NCBI GenBank assembly: GCA_934613185.1
Contig: CAKTSO010000043.1
Location: 1 to 13,695 of the forward strand
Direction: 5' to 3'
From: an uncultured Clostridia bacterium
Lineage (GTDB): Bacteria > Bacillota > Clostridia > Christensenellales > Maliibacteriaceae
DNA: 13,695 nucleotides
This document shows, in pieces, positions 1 to 8,511 of the stretch; within the stretch, counting starts at the first letter, position 1, and each line of letters opens with the position of its first letter. Below the pieces are notes generated by a model. The model searched no databases. It was given only the letters and a program-made list of their open reading frames with translations, and was not told the origin of the DNA. The position numbers and the translations under genes are program-made.

Positions 1-245
1 CGATGGTGCTGATGTACGGCTCGGCGGTGTTCTATTCGATCGACTCGTTCGCGCCGAATCTGAAGGTGCTGTTCAAGATTAATCCGCTGTATGACTATAT
101 CAGCTATTTCCGCTCCATCGTCATCTACAATCAGATCCCGGGCTGGGATGTACATTTGATCTGCGGCCTGGCGGCGGCCGCCGTCATGGCGATCGGGCTT
201 GGCATGTACAAAAAGTACAATTACAAGTTCCTGTATTACGTTTGA
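1..245 (+). CDS. ABC-2 type polysaccharide exporter permease, C-terminal part (Wzm/TagG-like)
   Basis: This is the 3' end of a gene whose start lies left of the window; about 80 codons are visible and it ends at a TGA at 243-245. The residues near its left end (MYGSAVFY, then a Phe-Ala-Pro/Leu-Lys stretch and NPLYDYI..FRSIV) match the C-terminal loop and last helices of ABC-2 permeases that export polysaccharide or teichoic acid (Wzm, TagG, RfbA types). A hydrophobic final membrane helix (around residues 53-67 of the visible part) is followed by a short basic tail, KKYNYKFLYYV. The matching ATPase starts 18 bases downstream, so the two would be co-transcribed and form one inner-membrane exporter that flips or exports an undecaprenyl-linked glycan. 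The family call rests on the C-terminus only; the exact substrate cannot be told. Confidence 0.85.
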   Translation, partial: MVLMYGSAVFYSIDSFAPNLKVLFKINPLYDYISYFRSIVIYNQIPGWDVHLICGLAAAAVMAIGLGMYKKYNYKFLYYV

Positions 246-263
246 TTCGGCGGAGGCGCTTTT

Positions 264-1013
264 ATGGTTATCGATGTGCAGCATATCAAAGTGGAGTATC
301 CGGTCGGCAACTTCGCCAACCGCGGGCTGAAGGATTATGTGATCCGACTGTTCAAACATCAGAACGTCAAGGAGTCGTTTCTGGCGCTTGATGATATTAG
401 TTTTTCTCTGGAAAAAGGGGATATGCTCGGGATCGTCGGCAGCAACGGCGCGGGTAAATCCACGCTGTTGAAGGTCCTCTCCGGCGTCATGAAGCCCACG
501 GGCGGGCAGATGGACGTTCAAGGGAACGTCGCGGCGCTTCTTGAATTGGCAAGCGGATTTGACGGCGACCTGACCGTGAAGGAAAACACCTATCTGCGCG
601 GCGCGATGCTCGGCTATACGCGCGCGTTTATGGACAATATTTATCATCAGATTATCGAATACGCGGAATTGACGGAATTTGAGGAATGGTATTTTTCTCA
701 GCTTTCCAGCGGCATGAAGTCGCGCCTTGCGTTCTCCATCGCCTGCATGGTCAATCCCGACGTGCTGATCTTAGACGAAGTGCTTTCCGTCGGTGACGGC
801 GCGTTCCGCCAAAAGAGCGAGGCGACGATGAGCAATATCTTAAAAAGCGGCGTGACGACGCTTTTCGTTTCGCATTCTCTGGATCAGATCCGGGCGCTGT
901 GCAATAAGGTGCTGTGGATCGAACGCGGCAGACAGATCGATTTCGGCTCCAGCGGCCCGATCTGCGACCGTTATGAGGATTTCATGAACGGAAAGCTGAC
1001 GCTCGGGCAATAA
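264..1013 (+). CDS. ABC exporter ATPase for polysaccharide/teichoic acid (Wzt/TagH-like)
   Basis: A 249-residue ATPase with Walker A GSNGAGKST (59-67), signature LSSGM (147-151), Walker B VLILDE (167-172) and H-loop SH (203-204). The segment between Walker A and signature (LLELASGFDGDLTVKEN, 92-108) is the hallmark of the Wzt/TagH/KpsT-like glycan-export subfamily. The N-terminal extension before the first beta strand (residues 15-38, ending in a polybasic/aromatic helix) is also typical. The ATG is preceded by GGAGG with a 7-base gap. It powers the permease encoded just upstream. At 249 residues it has only the nucleotide-binding domain and lacks the extra C-terminal carbohydrate-binding domain of some Wzt proteins, so export need not depend on recognition of a terminal sugar modification. 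TagH versus Wzt cannot be decided from sequence alone. Confidence 0.93.
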   Translation: MVIDVQHIKVEYPVGNFANRGLKDYVIRLFKHQNVKESFLALDDISFSLEKGDMLGIVGSNGAGKSTLLKVLSGVMKPTGGQMDVQGNVAALLELASGFDGDLTVKENTYLRGAMLGYTRAFMDNIYHQIIEYAELTEFEEWYFSQLSSGMKSRLAFSIACMVNPDVLILDEVLSVGDGAFRQKSEATMSNILKSGVTTLFVSHSLDQIRALCNKVLWIERGRQIDFGSSGPICDRYEDFMNGKLTLGQ

Positions 1014-1072
1014 AAAACGATAAGAAAAACGATCATTGCTGATTATCTTGAAAAACGCGAGGGAGACGTTTT

Positions 1073-2887
1073 ATGGAAAAAAAGCGGATTGCCGTTCTTG
1101 TCAGTTATGACAAAGATGGCATGATTGATGATTATATTCCTTATATGATGCGCGATCTGCAAGAATGCGTGGAACGCATTGTCGTTGTCTTCAACGGCAG
1201 CTTGCAGCCGAATTCCCGAAAAAAGCTTCTTTCGCTGACGCCGGACGTGATCGAACGCGAAAACCGCGGTTATGACGCGGCGGCATGGTGCTATGCGTTT
1301 GATCAATATATCGGGTGGGACGAACTTGTAAAATACGATGAGCTGGTTCTTCTGAACGACAGCTTTTACGGGCCGCTCTATCCGTTCCGCGAGGTTTTCG
1401 CGCGGATGGAAGACCGTGACGTCGATTTTTGGGGCCTTTCCGCGCACGGCGAGATGCCGCAGGTGAAGATGGACAACCGCTACGGCTATCTTCCCGCGCA
1501 TTTGCAGTCGTATTTTCTTGTGGTGCGAAGCCGGATGCTGAAAAGCGATGCGTTCCGCAAGTACTGGCAGGAGCAGAAGGAATTCACCTCGTTCCGCGAA
1601 GTGATCGAGCAAAACGAAGTGGTGTTCACCAAATACTTTGCGGACAAGGGATATCGCTGGGCATCCTATATCGACACCATGACGATGGACCGGGAAGAGA
1701 CGGTCAATCAGTATACTTACAATATCGTGGAGATGCTCTGGCGCGGATATCCCGTCATCAAGCGCAAATCGCTGACGGACCGCGACAAGATCGGGATGAA
1801 CAACAACGAGGACTGCCGTCTTGCGCTGGAGTATATCAAGAAACATTCTTCCTACGACGTGTCGCTGATTTGGCAGAACGTTTTGCGCTACGGCAACATC
1901 GGCGATATCCACGATGCGATGGATATGGTCCGCGTGTATGCGGAGAAGTACGACGAGGGACGGACGCCGTTTGATTTGGGAGACAAAAAGGCCGCGGTGC
2001 TGCTTCATATTACTTATATGGATACGCTGCATCGGCACTTCAAATATCTTCGCGCGATCCCGCCGTATATCGACGTGTTCGTGACGACCGTCTCCGAAGA
2101 GGCGGCGCAGACGCTTCGCGAGGCCTTTGCGCCTCAGGTGCGCGGGAAGCTGACGGTGCTCGGCGTCGAAAACCGAGGACGCGACAGCGCGGCGCTTTTG
2201 ATCGAAGGAAAGAAGATCCTGAAGGACTACGATTACTTCTGTTTCTGTCATGACCGCATGGCGAACGGACATTCCTATTCCTTCGGATTGTATGCCGAGC
2301 GGATGCTTTGGGAAAACACGCTGTCGAGCACGGCGTATATCGAAACGATCCTGGCGCAGTTTGAAAAAGATCCGCTGCTCGGCATCATGACGGCGCCGAT
2401 CCCGGTCGACAGCACAACACAGGAATATGAACACAATAACTGGGCGGATGCCTGCGAACGGACGCAGCAGGTTTTGGATCAGCTTTCCGTTCGAGAAAAA
2501 GCCGTGGAGACGTCCGCGGCGCTGACGGTCGGCAACGGGTTCTGGGCGCGGACGTGCGCGCTGGAAAAGCTCTTTGCCTACCCGTGGACGCGCGAGCTTT
2601 TCGGCGAGGAACCGCTGGATAAAAAAGGCGCGGAATTGAACTGTGCGGTGGAACGCTGCTACGCATTCGTCGCGCAGGACGCGGGATACTATACGCAGAC
2701 GGTCATGACGACGAAGTACGCCGAGATCATGACGAACGCGCTGACCAATTATATTCAGATGCATCCCGTGTTCCGGGATGGGAACGGTCAGATCGGCGTG
2801 AAGCGTGCGCTGAAGATCCTTGTGAAAAACCTGCACGGTTTCGCCGGGCGGCTGTTCCGGCGCGTTCGCGGGAAATTGAAGCGATAA
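1073..2887 (+). CDS. Rhamnan synthesis protein F (RgpF-type) glycosyltransferase-like protein
   Basis: A 604-residue soluble protein that I recognise as the rhamnan synthesis F family (RgpF, PF05045 type), which acts in assembly of rhamnose-containing cell-wall polysaccharides in Firmicutes. It shows two related halves. Each begins with a hydrophobic beta strand (KRIAVLVSYD at 5-14; KAAVLLHITY near 303) and carries an ENRG[YR]D motif (63-68 and 366-371) followed by Ala/Leu-rich sequence and an acidic Asp-rich strand (LLNDSFYGP near 93-101; FCFCHDR near 388). This looks like an internal duplication of a GT-A-like fold. The ATG follows GAGGGAG with a 7-base gap. It lies 59 bases after the exporter ATPase, in the same direction, and ends at a strong hairpin terminator, so it is the last gene of a polysaccharide synthesis/export operon. 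The linkage made is unknown. Confidence 0.85.
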   Translation: MEKKRIAVLVSYDKDGMIDDYIPYMMRDLQECVERIVVVFNGSLQPNSRKKLLSLTPDVIERENRGYDAAAWCYAFDQYIGWDELVKYDELVLLNDSFYGPLYPFREVFARMEDRDVDFWGLSAHGEMPQVKMDNRYGYLPAHLQSYFLVVRSRMLKSDAFRKYWQEQKEFTSFREVIEQNEVVFTKYFADKGYRWASYIDTMTMDREETVNQYTYNIVEMLWRGYPVIKRKSLTDRDKIGMNNNEDCRLALEYIKKHSSYDVSLIWQNVLRYGNIGDIHDAMDMVRVYAEKYDEGRTPFDLGDKKAAVLLHITYMDTLHRHFKYLRAIPPYIDVFVTTVSEEAAQTLREAFAPQVRGKLTVLGVENRGRDSAALLIEGKKILKDYDYFCFCHDRMANGHSYSFGLYAERMLWENTLSSTAYIETILAQFEKDPLLGIMTAPIPVDSTTQEYEHNNWADACERTQQVLDQLSVREKAVETSAALTVGNGFWARTCALEKLFAYPWTRELFGEEPLDKKGAELNCAVERCYAFVAQDAGYYTQTVMTTKYAEIMTNALTNYIQMHPVFRDGNGQIGVKRALKILVKNLHGFAGRLFRRVRGKLKR

Positions 2888-2905
2888 CAGGATCGATCAT
2901 GATTC

Positions 2906-2946
2906 AAAAAAAGGCTTTTGCAGTTCAAGCTGCAAAAGCCTTTTTT
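2906..2946. terminator. Bidirectional intrinsic terminator
   Basis: An 11-bp GC-containing stem (2913-2923 pairs with 2930-2940, starting GGCTTTTGCAG) with a 6-base loop is flanked by an A-run on the left (2906-2912) and a T-run on the right (2941-2946). It therefore reads as a rho-independent terminator on either strand. It sits between the convergent stop codons of the RgpF-type gene (+) and the two-domain glycosyltransferase gene (-), and can end both transcripts. Confidence 0.93.
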
Positions 2947-2957
2947 GAACGCGTATT

Positions 2958-4712
2958 TCAGTCGGCGTCGAATGCGTCCGCCTGAAGCGTGAGATGCGCT
3001 GCGCTGCGCTCGATGATGTCGGAATAGCGATCGCTGTTGGAACCGCCCCAAACGGTCGAAACCTCCTCCGGCTTATGCCCGCACAAAAACGGAAGGACGG
3101 ACAGAATCCGAAGATTTTGAGAAGCGAGAAAACCGTCGATCGTCCGCGCGCTTTCGTCGGCGGCGTGCGGATCCCAATGAGCAAAATAAGGATAGGCGCT
3201 TTGGGAATAGACGTTGCAGACCATGCTCATCATGCGGCTGAGGCGGATGTAGCGCTGCGCGCCGTCATGCTCGACGCCGGTGACCTCGATCCCGTCGCTG
3301 TTGGCGACGAGACCGCAGAAAATGTCCCAATCGTCTTCGCGGTCGAGCCGCGCCAGGACGCGGTCGAGCCGCTGCGCAAAATCGGCGGGGAACTGCGTGT
3401 CGTCTTCACAGACGATCAAACGCGGCAAGCCTTGTTCCGCAGCCTTGCGCATGAGGAAGCAATAGCTCAAAGCACAGCCGATCCAGCCCGTGGTATGGCG
3501 AAGACCGGGGAAAACTTCAAAACCGAATCGGTTGTCGCGGTCGAAATTGGCGCGGCGGCCCGTCGTTTCGGCAAGGCTCAGACAGACGCGCTCGCCGTTA
3601 AAGTGAATAAACGCGCCGTTGCGCTTGTAGAAATCGTCGAAACCGACGGCTTCCTGCGCAAGCAGAAAACGATCGAAATAAAACGAGAACGCGTTGGCGC
3701 GCTCGCGCAGCAGACGGGCGTTTTGCGCCGCTTTTTCCTGTCGTTCCGATTCATGCGACAGCCAGTAGCCGATGCGTTCCCGCAGCGCGGCGACGTCGCC
3801 GACGGGGCAGAAATCCGCAATGTCTTCCAGGCGCGTTTCCTCGTTGGGATCGGCGCTGCGTTCGGAGACGATCAGCGCGTCGCTGACGGAAAGCACCTCG
3901 TAAAGCCGCGTGGTTTCCAAAAGCGCGCCTTCGTAATAATGCAGATTCAGCACGAGACGGGCGCGGCGCAGCTGTTCGTAAAGCGGTTCGCCGAATACCT
4001 CGCGCACGACGCGAATGCGAAACTCTTTGGACAATTCGTCTAAAATCGCCTGTCGGCGGTCATTGACGTCGCCGTAGAACAGAACGTCGTATTCTTTTTG
4101 CACAGTCGATTCCGTGTTCCGCGTAAGATCGGGACAAAAATCGATCGGCAGGTAATATGTCTTTTTGGCGATGTCGGCATAACGGCGGAAGTAATCGACG
4201 TTGACCAGAGAATAATCGAACACGGCGTTCGCATTTTTTAAAATCTGGATGTAGTCGCGCGTCAGCCAGCGGGAAGAGACGGTCTGTTCCATCTGGAAGA
4301 CCGCGTACTGCTTCGGAAAACTGCGCAGAAACTGCGGGCAGATGATCAAATAGGGGATATCTTCATACGGCAGCGCTTCGTCGTCCACGAAGATCTGCGG
4401 GCAAAATCCCGCCTGCGTCAGCTGATGGGCGCACAGACGCGCGACAAAGCGGGTGTGCCGGGTCGCGATGATTCCGACGCGGCAGCCGGGCGTCAGCACA
4501 AGCGGATCGGCAGCGGTGTTTTCGCGCCGCATGTTCGTGTTGAAATTGCGGACCTGCGCAGCCAGCCCCCGAAAGCCCTTTTGACGAAGGATGCCGAAAA
4601 GGTTTTTGACATGGCGGAAAAATGTGCGCGGAGCAAAATGGCGAAGAACCGAACCGAAGAGACGGAAAAATTTTTTCGCGCTTTGGCCGGTTCGCTGAAA
4701 AAACTGATGCAT
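2958..4712 (-). CDS. Two-domain glycosyltransferase: GT-B-like N-terminal half, GT25-like C-terminal half
   Basis: A 584-residue protein. Residues about 75-350 look like a GT-B/CgeB-like glycosyltransferase: a strand VGIIATRHTRF, a middle beta strand before FYGDVNDRR (212-220), and LVLNLHYYEG....TTRLYEVLSVSDALIVSE (253-284), which matches the nucleotide-sugar binding part of spore-protein-like GTs. Residues about 373-560 resemble glycosyltransferase family 25 (LPS/LOS type): GWIGCALSYCFLMRKA (409-424) then LIVCEDD (432-438), the expected acidic metal/sugar site. The ATG is preceded by AAAGGA with a 6-base gap. The first 60 residues are basic and aromatic and could lie at the membrane; no signal peptide is evident. 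It is transcribed from its own promoter, convergent with the RgpF-type gene, and probably adds sugars to the same glycan. The GT25 assignment is firmer than the exact N-terminal family. Confidence 0.82.
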   Translation of the reverse strand: MHQFFQRTGQSAKKFFRLFGSVLRHFAPRTFFRHVKNLFGILRQKGFRGLAAQVRNFNTNMRRENTAADPLVLTPGCRVGIIATRHTRFVARLCAHQLTQAGFCPQIFVDDEALPYEDIPYLIICPQFLRSFPKQYAVFQMEQTVSSRWLTRDYIQILKNANAVFDYSLVNVDYFRRYADIAKKTYYLPIDFCPDLTRNTESTVQKEYDVLFYGDVNDRRQAILDELSKEFRIRVVREVFGEPLYEQLRRARLVLNLHYYEGALLETTRLYEVLSVSDALIVSERSADPNEETRLEDIADFCPVGDVAALRERIGYWLSHESERQEKAAQNARLLRERANAFSFYFDRFLLAQEAVGFDDFYKRNGAFIHFNGERVCLSLAETTGRRANFDRDNRFGFEVFPGLRHTTGWIGCALSYCFLMRKAAEQGLPRLIVCEDDTQFPADFAQRLDRVLARLDREDDWDIFCGLVANSDGIEVTGVEHDGAQRYIRLSRMMSMVCNVYSQSAYPYFAHWDPHAADESARTIDGFLASQNLRILSVLPFLCGHKPEEVSTVWGGSNSDRYSDIIERSAAHLTLQADAFDAD

Positions 4713-4755
4713 GCGGGATCCTTTCTTTGTGAAAATGAAAGTGAAATCTGTCTCT

Positions 4756-4785
4756 ATTTTAAGTGGAACCGCACCGAAAAGTCAA
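4756..4785 (-). promoter_or_regulatory. Sigma-A type promoter for the two-domain glycosyltransferase
   Basis: Read on the minus strand, TTGACT (4785-4780) is followed after 18 bases by TAAAAT (4761-4756). These are 5/6 matches to the -35 and -10 consensus. The -10 box lies about 44 bases upstream of the ATG at 4712, with an AT-rich leader and the ribosome binding site between them. Confidence 0.65.
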
Positions 4786-4801
4786 TCTCGTTTCAACATG
4801 C

Positions 4802-4843
4802 AAAAAGCCCGAGGCAACAGAAGGACCCTGCCTCGGGCTTTTT
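4802..4843. terminator. Intrinsic terminator ending the ABC exporter operon
   Basis: A perfect 15-bp stem including the flanking A/T runs (4802-4816 pairs with 4829-4843; core AGCCCGAGGCA) closes a 12-base loop. A-run on one side and T-run on the other make it usable on both strands. It lies 20 bases beyond the stop codon of the minus-strand ABC exporter gene, so its main job is to end the marR-ABC-ABC transcript. It also insulates the glycosyltransferase promoter that starts just after it. Confidence 0.93.
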
Positions 4844-4863
4844 GACGTGAACGGCGTGCGTGT

Positions 4864-6765
4864 TTACTCCAACTCAAACGCGCCGGTATAAAGCTGGTAG
4901 TACTTGCCGTGTTGGGCGATCAGGTCGTCGTGGCTGCCGCGCTCGATGATGCGGCCGTGCTCCAGAACCATGATCGCGTCGGCGTTGCGGACGGTGGAGA
5001 GGCGGTGCGCGATGACAAAGACCGTGCGGCCCTGCATGAGGGTATCCATGCCGCGCTCGATGAGCGACTCGGTGCGCGTGTCGATCGAGCTGGTCGCCTC
5101 GTCCAGGATCAGTACGGGCGCGTTGGCGACTGCTGCGCGGGCGATGGACAGAAGCTGCCGCTGGCCCTGGGAGAGATTTGCGCCGTTGGTCGTCAGCATG
5201 GTGTCGTAGCCCTGCGGCAGGCGGCGGATGAAGCTGTCGGCGTTGGCCAGCTTCGCCGCGGCGACGACCTCCTCATCCGTGGCGTCGAGCCGTCCGTAGC
5301 GGATGTTGTCGGCGACGGTGCCGGTGAAAAGCTGCGTGTCCTGCAAAACCATCGCGAGGCTTCGGCGAAGGTCGGCTTTTTTGATCTTGTTGATGTTGAT
5401 CCCGTCGTAGCGGATCTTGCCGTCGGGCACGTCGTAGAAACGGTTGATCAGGTTCGTGATCGTCGTCTTGCCCGCGCCGGTCGAGCCGACGAACGCGATT
5501 TTCTGCCCGGGCTTGGCGTAGAGGGAAAGATCGTGCAGGACGGTTTTGTTTTCCTCATAGCCGAACGTCACGTCGAAAAAGCGCACGTCGCCGCGAAGGC
5601 GCGTGTAGGTCACGTCGCCCGTGGCCGTGTGCGGGTGCTTCCACGCCCAGATGCCGGTGAAGTGATCTGTCTCGTGCAGCGTCCCGTCCGCGTCTTCGGT
5701 CGCATGGACGAGCGTGACGTAGCCGTCGTCGACCTCGACTTTTTCGTCCATCATATTGAAAATGCGCTCTGCGCCGGCCAGCGCCATGAGGATCGAGTTG
5801 ATCTGCTGCGACGCCTGCGTGATCGGCTGGGAGAACGTGCGGGAGAACTGGAGGAACGAGGCGATCGTGCCGATGTCGAGGTGCCCCGAGATCGTCAGCG
5901 CCGCGCCGACGGCCGCGGTCAGAGCGTAGTTGACGTGGGAAAGGTTGCCCATGATCGGCATGAGGATGTTGGCGTAGGTGTTGGCGCGCGTATCGGCCTC
6001 GCGAAGCGCGTCGTTTAAGCGGTCGAACGATTCGGTGGCCTCGTCTTCATGGCAGAAGACCTTGACGACTTTTTGCCCCTCGATCATCTCTTCGATATAG
6101 CCGTTGACGCTGCCGAGCTGTTTTTGACGCGCGACGAAGTAGCGGCCGCTCTTTCCGCCGATCGTCTTGATGAAAAACAGCATGACGACCAGCATTCCGA
6201 TGATAAGAAGCGTCAAAACGGGGCTCATGACGATCATCGCGCAGAACACGCCGACGACCGTCAGCGTCGAGGAGAAAAGCTGCGGCAGGCCGCGCGAGAG
6301 CATTTCGCGCATGGCGTCGATGTCGTTGGTGTAGCGGCTCATCAGCTCCCCGTGCGTGTGCGTGTCGAAATAGCGCAGCGGGAGCTGTTCCATATGCGTG
6401 AAAAGGTCGGTGCGGATGCGGTTTAACGTATCGGCCGCGACGTAGACCATGAGCTTGTTGTAAAGCCACGCCGCCGCCGCGCCGCAGGCGTAGACGACGC
6501 ACATGATAACGAGAAAACGGGCGAAGCCGGACAAATCGGGGTTCTGCTGTCCGATGAACGGCGTGATGTAGTTGTTGAAAATGGGCTTTAACATCGCGGT
6601 GCTCGCGATGGAGACAAGCGCGGTGACGATGATGCAGACCGCGATGACGACAAGGCGCGCTTTGTGCGGCGCAAGATACGTCATGATGCGGCGCACGACG
6701 CCCTTCATGTCCTTGGGCTTTTGTCCGCCCGCGCGCATTCTGTTTTTGGGACCGGGACCGTGCAT
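4864..6765 (-). CDS. Heterodimeric ABC multidrug-type exporter, subunit with the catalytic Walker B Glu
   Basis: A 633-residue half transporter with an N-terminal six-helix exporter domain and a C-terminal ATPase. Motifs: Walker A GSTGAGKTT (427-435), signature LSQGQ (531-535), Walker B LILDE with catalytic Glu556, and H-loop His587. The start is the ATG at 6765, 8 bases after GGAGG; the reading frame stays open far upstream but that stretch is only the shadow of the preceding gene. It starts 2 bases after the preceding stop codon, so the two are translationally coupled. Its signature has Gln where LSGGQ has Gly, while the partner has a normal LSGGQ but lacks the catalytic Glu. That split is the known pattern of heterodimeric exporters such as TM287/288 and LmrCD, with one degenerate ATP site. 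A roughly 45-residue insert joins the membrane and ATPase domains (near 355-400). The substrate is unknown; drugs, lipids or peptides are possible. Confidence 0.93.
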   Translation of the reverse strand: MHGPGPKNRMRAGGQKPKDMKGVVRRIMTYLAPHKARLVVIAVCIIVTALVSIASTAMLKPIFNNYITPFIGQQNPDLSGFARFLVIMCVVYACGAAAAWLYNKLMVYVAADTLNRIRTDLFTHMEQLPLRYFDTHTHGELMSRYTNDIDAMREMLSRGLPQLFSSTLTVVGVFCAMIVMSPVLTLLIIGMLVVMLFFIKTIGGKSGRYFVARQKQLGSVNGYIEEMIEGQKVVKVFCHEDEATESFDRLNDALREADTRANTYANILMPIMGNLSHVNYALTAAVGAALTISGHLDIGTIASFLQFSRTFSQPITQASQQINSILMALAGAERIFNMMDEKVEVDDGYVTLVHATEDADGTLHETDHFTGIWAWKHPHTATGDVTYTRLRGDVRFFDVTFGYEENKTVLHDLSLYAKPGQKIAFVGSTGAGKTTITNLINRFYDVPDGKIRYDGININKIKKADLRRSLAMVLQDTQLFTGTVADNIRYGRLDATDEEVVAAAKLANADSFIRRLPQGYDTMLTTNGANLSQGQRQLLSIARAAVANAPVLILDEATSSIDTRTESLIERGMDTLMQGRTVFVIAHRLSTVRNADAIMVLEHGRIIERGSHDDLIAQHGKYYQLYTGAFELE

Positions 6766-6767
6766 GA

Positions 6768-8483
6768 TCAATTCGCCTCCTTCGTTTGAGACTGGACCAT
6801 TTCGCGATAGATGGCACAGCGCTCGACCAGTTCGTCGTGCGTGCCGCAGTCGGCGATCTTTCCGTCGTCCAGAACGACGATCTGATCGGCGTCGCAGACC
6901 GAGGCGATGCGCTGGGCGATGATGATCGTCGTCACGTCGCCGCGCTCGCGCCGAAGCGCCGCGCGAAGGGCCGCGTCGGTCGCGGTGTCGACTGCGGAGG
7001 TGGAGTCGTCCATGATGAGGACCTTCGGGCGCTTCAAAAGCGCGCGGGCGATGCACAGGCGCTGCTTCTGGCCGCCGGAGAGGTTGACGCCGCCCTGCCC
7101 CAGATCGGTGTCGTAGCCGTCGGGGAAGGAGCGGATGAAGTCGTCGGCCTGCGCGGCGCGGCAGGCGGCCGTGATTTCCTCGTCGGTGGCGTTCTTGTCG
7201 CCCCATTTGAGGTTGTCGCGGATCGTGCCGGAGAAAAGGACGTTCTTTTGCAGCACCATCGCCACGTTTTGACGAAGGTTTTCGAGCGTATACTCGCGCA
7301 CGTCATGCCCCGCGACGCGGACGGAACCTTCCGTCGCGTCGTAAAGCCGCGGGATCAGCTGCACGAGCGACGTCTTTGCAGAACCCGTCGCGCCGACGAT
7401 GCCGACCATCTGGCCGGATTTGATGTGAAGATCGATCCCGCTTAAAACGTTCTGTTTGGAATAGGCGAACGAGACGCCGTCGAAATCGATCGCACCGTTT
7501 TCGGGGACGAGCGAGGGATTCGCGTTTTCGTCCGTGACGGTGCTTTTTTCTTCGAGAACCTCGCGGATGCGGCGCATTGACGCGCGGGAGAGGACGAGCT
7601 GTACGGTGATCATCGCGACCATCATCAGCGACATTAAGATCTGCATGATATAGCTGATATAGCTCATCAGATCGCCCGTCGTCATGGAGCCCCCGATGAT
7701 GTCCTGCCCGCCGAACCACGACACGGCGATCATGCAGCCGTACATGACGAGCATCATCATCGGCATCGCGACGACGATCAGATTTTCGGCGCGCACCTGG
7801 CTTTTGCGGAGCGCTTCGGAGGCGTCGGCGAATTTTTTGCTCTCATGATCCTCGCGCACATAGGCCTTGACCACGCGGATGCCGGAGAGGTTCTCCTGCA
7901 CGGAGGCGTTCAGGCCGTCGTAGCGGCGCATCATTTCCGAAAAACGGGGGAACGCCTGCGACATGACGACGGCGAACGTTACGGCGAGGATCGGCACGGC
8001 GACGTAGAACATCGAGAAAAGGTCGGGGTTGATCGAATAGGCCATGATCGCCGCGAAGATCAGCATGCAGGGCGCGCGGAACATGATGCGGATCATCATC
8101 ATGAATGCGTTCTGCGTGTTTGTCACGTCGGTCGTAAGGCGCGTCACGAGCGACGCGGTGGAGAATTTGTCGAGATTTTGGAACGAAAAGTCCTGAATTT
8201 TATGAAACAGCTTGCTTCGAAGATTCGACGCGAACCCGACGCTTGCCTTCGAGGCAAAACGCCCCGACAACACGCCGAACGCCAGCGAGATGAGCGCCAT
8301 AATTACCATCGTGCCGCCCAGACGCAGCACGAGCGCCATGTTCTGATTCGGAATGCCTTCGTCGATCAGGCGCGCCATCACGCGCGGAATGAGAAGCTCT
8401 ATGGCGACTTCGGCCACGACCGTCAGCGGCGCGAGGATCGCGCACAGCCAATAGCCGCGAAGGCAGTCTTTGAACGATTTCAA
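6768..8483 (-). CDS. Heterodimeric ABC multidrug-type exporter, subunit with degenerate ATP site
   Basis: A 571-residue half transporter: six-helix exporter domain (about 1-310) and ATPase. I chose the TTG at 8483 because AAAGGAGG lies 9 bases upstream and the protein then begins LKSFKDCLRGYW, the usual start of this family. An upstream ATG at 8573 would overlap the marR gene. Signature LSGGQ (468-472) is normal, but Walker B reads LIMDD with Asp493 in place of the catalytic Glu, and the H-loop His is Gln524. These are expected changes in the non-catalytic subunit of TM287/288-like pairs. Less usual is Walker A, GATGSAKTS (364-372), where Ala369 replaces the conserved Gly before the Lys. It follows the MarR gene after 28 bases and pairs with the next subunit 2 bases downstream. 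It is an inner-membrane exporter of unknown substrate. Confidence 0.92.
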   Translation of the reverse strand: MKSFKDCLRGYWLCAILAPLTVVAEVAIELLIPRVMARLIDEGIPNQNMALVLRLGGTMVIMALISLAFGVLSGRFASKASVGFASNLRSKLFHKIQDFSFQNLDKFSTASLVTRLTTDVTNTQNAFMMMIRIMFRAPCMLIFAAIMAYSINPDLFSMFYVAVPILAVTFAVVMSQAFPRFSEMMRRYDGLNASVQENLSGIRVVKAYVREDHESKKFADASEALRKSQVRAENLIVVAMPMMMLVMYGCMIAVSWFGGQDIIGGSMTTGDLMSYISYIMQILMSLMMVAMITVQLVLSRASMRRIREVLEEKSTVTDENANPSLVPENGAIDFDGVSFAYSKQNVLSGIDLHIKSGQMVGIVGATGSAKTSLVQLIPRLYDATEGSVRVAGHDVREYTLENLRQNVAMVLQKNVLFSGTIRDNLKWGDKNATDEEITAACRAAQADDFIRSFPDGYDTDLGQGGVNLSGGQKQRLCIARALLKRPKVLIMDDSTSAVDTATDAALRAALRRERGDVTTIIIAQRIASVCDADQIVVLDDGKIADCGTHDELVERCAIYREMVQSQTKEAN

Positions 8484-8511
8484 CGTGAGATTCCTCCTTT
8501 TTCGTCTTTTT

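Noticed and set aside
1043..2836. 597-codon minus-strand open frame opposite the RgpF-type gene
   Set aside because: It is a shadow of a clear RgpF-family gene and its translation has the His/Arg/Val-rich look of an antisense frame.
6766..7206. N-terminal extension of about 147 residues on the downstream ABC exporter subunit
   Set aside because: The frame is open but the extension is an out-of-frame reading of the upstream ABC subunit, with Arg-rich low-complexity sequence. The ATG at 6765 has a proper ribosome binding site and gives a normal-length half transporter.
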